A stretch of DNA of 64,000 nt from Erythrobacter sp. NAP1 (GTDB taxonomy: Bacteria > Pseudomonadota > Alphaproteobacteria > Sphingomonadales > Sphingomonadaceae): contig NZ_CH672390.1 in assembly GCF_000152865.1 (NCBI RefSeq), forward strand, positions 1,930,474 through 1,994,473, written 5' to 3'. Positions 60,408-64,000 of this stretch are shown here, piece by piece. The translations under genes were made by a program, and so were the position numbers. The notes beneath the pieces are model-generated. The model was not told the origin of the DNA. It did no database searches and worked only from the letters and a program-made list of their open reading frames with translations. Position 1 is the stretch's first letter; each line of letters opens with the position of its first letter.

Positions 60408-61783
60408 TTGGCGGTGTAAATCCGGTAATCCCAAGCGCCGAGGGTCAACGCCGTATCAGCTCCGAATTCGCTACCCTCGCCTGACAGCGCGTTGGCGAAG
60501 CTGCCGTGATGCCGGGCGAAGTCGAATGTCACGGTGTGCTCGCGCGGGGAGAGGTTGAAGACGCCGAAGACGCGGGCATCACCCTCGCCCCTGACGAAAG
60601 CGAAGACATCTTCGTCGACGCTGGTCGGAATGTCGATCATAGGCGCACCGCTCGCGCCATTCCACAAAGCGCGTTCCTCTGTCTTGAGCGCAATCAGTTG
60701 GCGGAAAAGCGGGTCATATTCGCCGACCTTCCACTCGATCTCGTCCTTCTCGAAAAAGGCGAGCTGGCGGTCGAGATCGGCTTCCTGGCCGTTGTATATC
60801 AGCGGGATGCCGTGCGAAGTGAAGCTGAGCGCGATTGCGGTCTCGTAAGCCGGGCCGTAGATTTCCGAGGCAACGCCGTCCCACGAATTCTGGTCGTGGT
60901 TGTCGGTGTAGGTCATGCGCATCGCGGCATGCGGCCAGGTGACCTTCTGGCCTGCGAAATAGCCGCGCATGGCATTGGCATCAGCCTCGCCCTTGGCGAT
61001 ATCCTGCATGACCTCCTTCCAGCCCCAGGCGTAGGTCGCATCGAAGGCGCTACGGTGCAGGTCGCGGGTTTCCCATTCCGCGAGCATGAAAACCGGCTTG
61101 ATCGCGTCGAGCTCAGCGCGGGCGGTCTCCCAGAAGTCGGTCGGTACATAGCCAGCGACATCGGCGCGGTATCCGTCGACGCCGAACTCGCGCACCCAAT
61201 AGGCAAGGCTTCCGGTCATGTATTCGCGAAGGCCGGGGTTCGAGAAGTCGAAGTCGACGACGTCGGACCAGTCGGTCCCTTCGGGCGGCATCATCTCGCC
61301 TTCGGGCGTGCGAGTGTACCATTCGGGATTGCTCTGGGTGAGCGGATTATCCCAAGCCGAATGGTTCGCAACCCAGTCGAGAATGACCTTGAGGCCTTGT
61401 TCGTGCGCGGCATCGACGAAGGCGCGGAATTCTTGTTCTGTGCCAAGGTCCGGATTGACCGCGCGATAGTCGAGAACCGAGTAGGGGCTTCCCATCCCGC
61501 CCTTGCGCTTCTCCTCGCCAATCGGATGGATCGGCATCAGCCAGACGATATCGACGCCCATCTCGGCGAGGCGTGGCAGGTGCTCTTGGGCGGCGGTGAA
61601 AGTCCCTTCCTCGGTGAACTGGCGCGTGTTCATCTGGTAGATGACTGCGTCCGCCGCCCATTCGGGCGCCTCGACCTGAACGTAAGGCTGCGGCTCGTAA
61701 GAAGTCGCCGTTTCCGACCCTATTGCTGCATCGCAAGCAGTCAGCACCAGCGCGGCGGTCAGCGTCAATCCGATACGCAGCAT
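60404..61783 (-). CDS. GH13 alpha-amylase-family lipoprotein
   Basis: A 459-residue enzyme with a lipoprotein signal, lipobox LTAC. The catalytic barrel has GVDIVWLMPIHPIG, VILDWVANHSAWDN, the nucleophile Asp in GVDGYRADVAGYV, the acid Glu in FMLAEWE and the transition-state Asp in YTDNHDQNSW, so the GH13 triad is complete. The ATG at 61783 overlaps the MFS stop as TGATG; a GTG at 61786 is also possible. It probably acts on maltodextrins at the cell envelope. Its stop shares CTAG with the FG-GAP lipoprotein gene. Confidence 0.94.
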   Translation of the reverse strand: MLRIGLTLTAALVLTACDAAIGSETATSYEPQPYVQVEAPEWAADAVIYQMNTRQFTEEGTFTAAQEHLPRLAEMGVDIVWLMPIHPIGEEKRKGGMGSPYSVLDYRAVNPDLGTEQEFRAFVDAAHEQGLKVILDWVANHSAWDNPLTQSNPEWYTRTPEGEMMPPEGTDWSDVVDFDFSNPGLREYMTGSLAYWVREFGVDGYRADVAGYVPTDFWETARAELDAIKPVFMLAEWETRDLHRSAFDATYAWGWKEVMQDIAKGEADANAMRGYFAGQKVTWPHAAMRMTYTDNHDQNSWDGVASEIYGPAYETAIALSFTSHGIPLIYNGQEADLDRQLAFFEKDEIEWKVGEYDPLFRQLIALKTEERALWNGASGAPMIDIPTSVDEDVFAFVRGEGDARVFGVFNLSPREHTVTFDFARHHGSFANALSGEGSEFGADTALTLGAWDYRIYTAN

Positions 61784-63390
61784 CACGATGCCTCCTTCAG
61801 CTGAGCCTGCCGCTCAAGGATCGCGCTAGTCCCGTCGGTAACGAAGAATGTGGCGACCGCTGCGAGCGCGAAGGAGACCGCCGAAATCATCATCGCGTAG
61901 ATCGGTGCGCCATCGAAGAACGTCGTCAGCAGGAAGCCGAGCAGCGTCGCGGCGATCAGCTGCGGCACGACGATGAAGATGTTAAAGATGCCCATGTAGA
62001 TGCCCATCTTCTTCGCCGGAACCGACCCTGCAAGGATCGCGTAAGGCAGCGACACGATCGAGGCCCAGGCGATCCCGACAGCGACCATCGGAAGCCACAA
62101 CAGCCCCGGGTCGCGGATCAGCAGCATCGAGGCAAAACCCACTGCGCCGATTGTAAGGTTGAGAGCATGCAGGCGGCAGCGATCCATCTTGGCAGCGATG
62201 ATGATGAAGCCGAGCGCGGCTGCGGCGGCAATTCCGTTACGTACCGAGCCAAGCAGGCTCCACCAGTCGGCCGCGTCCTGATATCCTTGAGTCACCGGAT
62301 CGGGCGAGGCGAAGTGGTACTCGGCAACCGCGGGCGTTCCGTAAATCCACATCGAGAACATCGCGAACCAGCTGAAGAACTGTACGACCGCCAGTTGGCG
62401 CATAGTCTTTGGCATGGCGAACAGGTCGTTCACGACTTCCATGAAGCCGTTGTCGTCGCGCCCGCTCTTGCGAAGGAAGGATGCGATGAACTGGATCACG
62501 CCGAACGCCGCAATCAGGCCGGCAAGCACGTAAAGCTCCTGCGCGATCTCGAGATCGCCGAGCCATGCCGGGCGCGGGTCGGTGCGTGCTGCCATCACGA
62601 GAGCGGCGAATGCGATGCCGATGATGATCCAGAGGAGGCCTCCGCGCTGAAACTTCGCGGCGCTGCGGCGGGTGGTTGAGGCATCGCGCGGCGTGACGCC
62701 CAGAGCCATATGCCGCGCAGCCTCGAACCCAGCGAGTTGTTCGGGGCTGTATTCGTTGGTCTTGAAAACTGTCCAGCAGACGGCCGCAAACAGCGCCGCG
62801 CCGCCGATATAAAATGCCCACTGCACCGTCTCGGGAATTTGCCCTTCCGGCGCGACGTTGCTCAGCCCCATCCAGTTGGTCATCACCCAAGGCAGCGCGC
62901 CCGCGATCACCGCGCCCACACCGATGAAGAAACTCTGCATCGCATAGCCACGCGTTCGCTGGCGGTCGGGCAGGTTGTCGCCGACAAAGGCGCGGAATGG
63001 CTCCATCGTGATGTTGAGCGAGGCGTCCATGATCCACAGCATCCCCGCCGCAATCCAGAGCGTTGGCGAGTTGGGCATGATGAACAAGGCCAGCGTCGCC
63101 AGCAACGCGCCGACGAGGAAGTAGGGGCGACGACGCCCGAACCGGCCCCAGGTGTTGTCGGAAAGGTGCCCGATGACCGGCTGCACGATCAGCCCGGTCA
63201 TCGGCGCTGCAATCCACAGGATCGCCAGCTCGTTCACCTCCGCGCCGAGCGTCTGGAAGATGCGGCTGACATTGCCGTTCTGAAGGTCGAAGCCGATCTG
63301 GATACCCAGGAAGCCAAAGCTCATGTTCCAAATCTGGCCTGCATTCATTGCCGGCTTGCGTGCAGAGCCGGTGGCCGCTGCCTGATTCAT
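61783..63390 (-). CDS. MFS maltose/maltodextrin permease (SLC45-like)
   Basis: A 535-residue transporter with about twelve membrane segments. The ATG at 63390 follows GGAGAGGGATACTAG. Segment 1 begins NMSFGFLGIQIGFDLQNGNVSRIF, typical of the sphingomonad MalT/GPH-related maltose carriers, and the loop after segment 2 is GHLSDNTWGRFGRRRPYFLVGAL. It is coupled to the GH13 lipoprotein gene. Its promoter region, with operator C, is shared with the GH13 gene at 63679. Disaccharide versus longer dextrin preference is not visible. Confidence 0.92.
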   Translation of the reverse strand: MNQAAATGSARKPAMNAGQIWNMSFGFLGIQIGFDLQNGNVSRIFQTLGAEVNELAILWIAAPMTGLIVQPVIGHLSDNTWGRFGRRRPYFLVGALLATLALFIMPNSPTLWIAAGMLWIMDASLNITMEPFRAFVGDNLPDRQRTRGYAMQSFFIGVGAVIAGALPWVMTNWMGLSNVAPEGQIPETVQWAFYIGGAALFAAVCWTVFKTNEYSPEQLAGFEAARHMALGVTPRDASTTRRSAAKFQRGGLLWIIIGIAFAALVMAARTDPRPAWLGDLEIAQELYVLAGLIAAFGVIQFIASFLRKSGRDDNGFMEVVNDLFAMPKTMRQLAVVQFFSWFAMFSMWIYGTPAVAEYHFASPDPVTQGYQDAADWWSLLGSVRNGIAAAAALGFIIIAAKMDRCRLHALNLTIGAVGFASMLLIRDPGLLWLPMVAVGIAWASIVSLPYAILAGSVPAKKMGIYMGIFNIFIVVPQLIAATLLGFLLTTFFDGAPIYAMMISAVSFALAAVATFFVTDGTSAILERQAQLKEAS

Positions 63391-63497
63391 CGCTAGTATC
63401 CCTCTCCTGCGCCCGCCCATGCTTAGCACACGGTGCCTTTGCGCCTCCCGGTTGGAACATTGCATATACCAACCTTCGAACGCGCAGTGTGGCGCTT

Positions 63498-63513
63498 ATG
63501 CAAAAATTTGCAA
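63498..63513. promoter_or_regulatory. Palindromic operator C of the maltodextrin locus
   Basis: ATGCAAAAATTTGCAA, the third member of the WTGCAAAWWTTTGCAA set, in the divergent gap between the MFS and GH13 genes. A weaker partial match (12 of 16) lies at 63622-63637. Confidence 0.72.
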
Positions 63514-63678
63514 GAATCTTTGGCGAAGATGTGAGGAAAGTCGCCGTTAGGGCAGGCCTATACCCACTATCCCATTGATTTACCGAATTAAACAAGCACT
63601 CGCTTGTCTCTGTCCGAATTTTCACAAACAATTGCAAATTGTCGCTTCTGGTGGCAATCAGAGTTTGGGAGGACTTCA

Positions 63679-64000
63679 TGAGCAAACGAATCTGGCTGTC
63701 ATGCCTTGCAGCTTTGTCGCTTAGCGCGGGCAGTGCCTGGGCAATGACCGAGGCACCGGCAAGCGAATCGAGTTTTCGAGACCGCCTGCCTGAAGATGAA
63801 GTTGTGTATTTCGTCCTCCCGGATCGTTTTGCCAATGGCGATGCTTCGAACGATCGCGGCGGTCTGACCGGAACCGCGCTCGATCATGGCTACGACCCGA
63901 CTCACAAGGGTTTTTACCACGGCGGCGATCTTGCCGGCCTGACCGCGCGGCTCGACTATCTTGAAGGTATGGGCGTGACCGCGATCTGGTTTGCGCCGAT
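63679..64000 (+). CDS. GH13 alpha-amylase-family enzyme (3' truncated by window end)
   Basis: The first 107 codons of an exported alpha-amylase-type enzyme. The ATG at 63679 follows GGGAGG. A signal peptide ends near SAWAMT. The early barrel is recognisable: DEVVYFVLPDRFANGD and LTARLDYLEGMGVTAIWFAPI, the classic GH13 first conserved region. The stretch GYDPTHKGFYHGGDLAGL suggests a cyclomaltodextrinase or neopullulanase-like enzyme. The catalytic residues lie beyond the window. Confidence 0.9.

Noticed and set aside
63622-63637. A possible fourth maltodextrin operator
   Set aside because: Only 12 of 16 positions match and the left arm is poor; mentioned with operator C but not called as a site.
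62237-63835. A 532-codon minus-strand open frame over the MFS gene and its upstream region
   Set aside because: Same-strand shadow in another frame; the MFS frame has the membrane segments and the start with ribosome-binding site.
1-64000. Search for CRISPR arrays, tRNA genes, insertion sequences and attachment sites
   Set aside because: No regularly spaced repeats, cloverleaf-like sequences, transposase frames or terminal inverted repeats could be recognised by eye.

Overview
The window is GC-rich, gene-dense DNA that reads like a chromosome segment of an aerobic alphaproteobacterium, most likely a sphingomonad of the Erythrobacteraceae type. That placement is inferred from a TonB receptor beside a TPR-sulfotransferase, a TonB-era maltodextrin locus with GH97/GH13/MFS genes, many acyl-CoA dehydrogenases and a P450-BM3-like fusion. 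No rRNA, tRNA, CRISPR array, transposase or integrase was seen.

Layout. 1-3454: the end of a type I secretion-like operon (ABC subunit with a decayed nucleotide-binding domain, HlyD adaptor, TolC). 3461-5386: acetyl-CoA synthetase. 5441-10154: a periplasmic molybdenum hydroxylase operon on the minus strand (2Fe-2S subunit, Tat-exported Mo subunit, cytochrome c, XdhC, MocA-like). 10231-18934: CsaA, TPR-sulfotransferase, TonB receptor, BCCT transporter and NADP-glutamate dehydrogenase. 19019-36500: a multiheme electron-transfer island. 36884-44705: VAO-type flavoprotein, TauE/SafE permease, Tat-exported aminotransferase, NHL propeller protein, and a DUF3857-transglutaminase-TPR protein. 44781-56465: five acyl-CoA dehydrogenases, a DASS transporter, a P450-reductase fusion and a Tat-type esterase. 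56474-64000: a maltodextrin locus (GH97, FG-GAP/ASPIC lipoprotein, GH13 lipoprotein, MFS permease, and the start of another GH13).

The most interesting part is 20114-36500. Two operons face each other. The plus-strand one encodes a soluble fusion of a FAD/NAD(P) reductase, two cyclic-nucleotide-binding domains and a four-cluster ferredoxin; a membrane cytochrome b-like protein; an inner-membrane protein with a cytoplasmic FHA domain and ten periplasmic CxxCH sites; and a class III cyclic-nucleotide phosphodiesterase-like enzyme. The minus-strand one encodes an exported pentaheme cytochrome, a lipoprotein with two GlcG/HbpS domains, an outer-membrane beta-barrel, and a 1503-residue exported decaheme protein ending in a beta-propeller. 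Together they outline a path from cytoplasmic NAD(P)H through the inner membrane and periplasm to the outer membrane, with built-in signals for regulation by cyclic nucleotide and phosphothreonine. The function as an extracellular electron conduit is inference from architecture; the donor or acceptor and the direction are not shown by the sequence. A CcmI/NrfG-like TPR gene sits divergently beside it.

Regulatory structure: three near-identical 16-bp palindromes of the form WTGCAAAWWTTTGCAA lie in the two divergent promoter regions of the maltodextrin locus and look like one operator set for a LacI-type repressor not encoded in the window. A perfect 13-bp inverted repeat lies upstream of the TonB receptor. 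Several convergent gene pairs share a CTAG that serves as the stop codon on both strands, and many operons use TGATG or GTGA stop/start overlaps.
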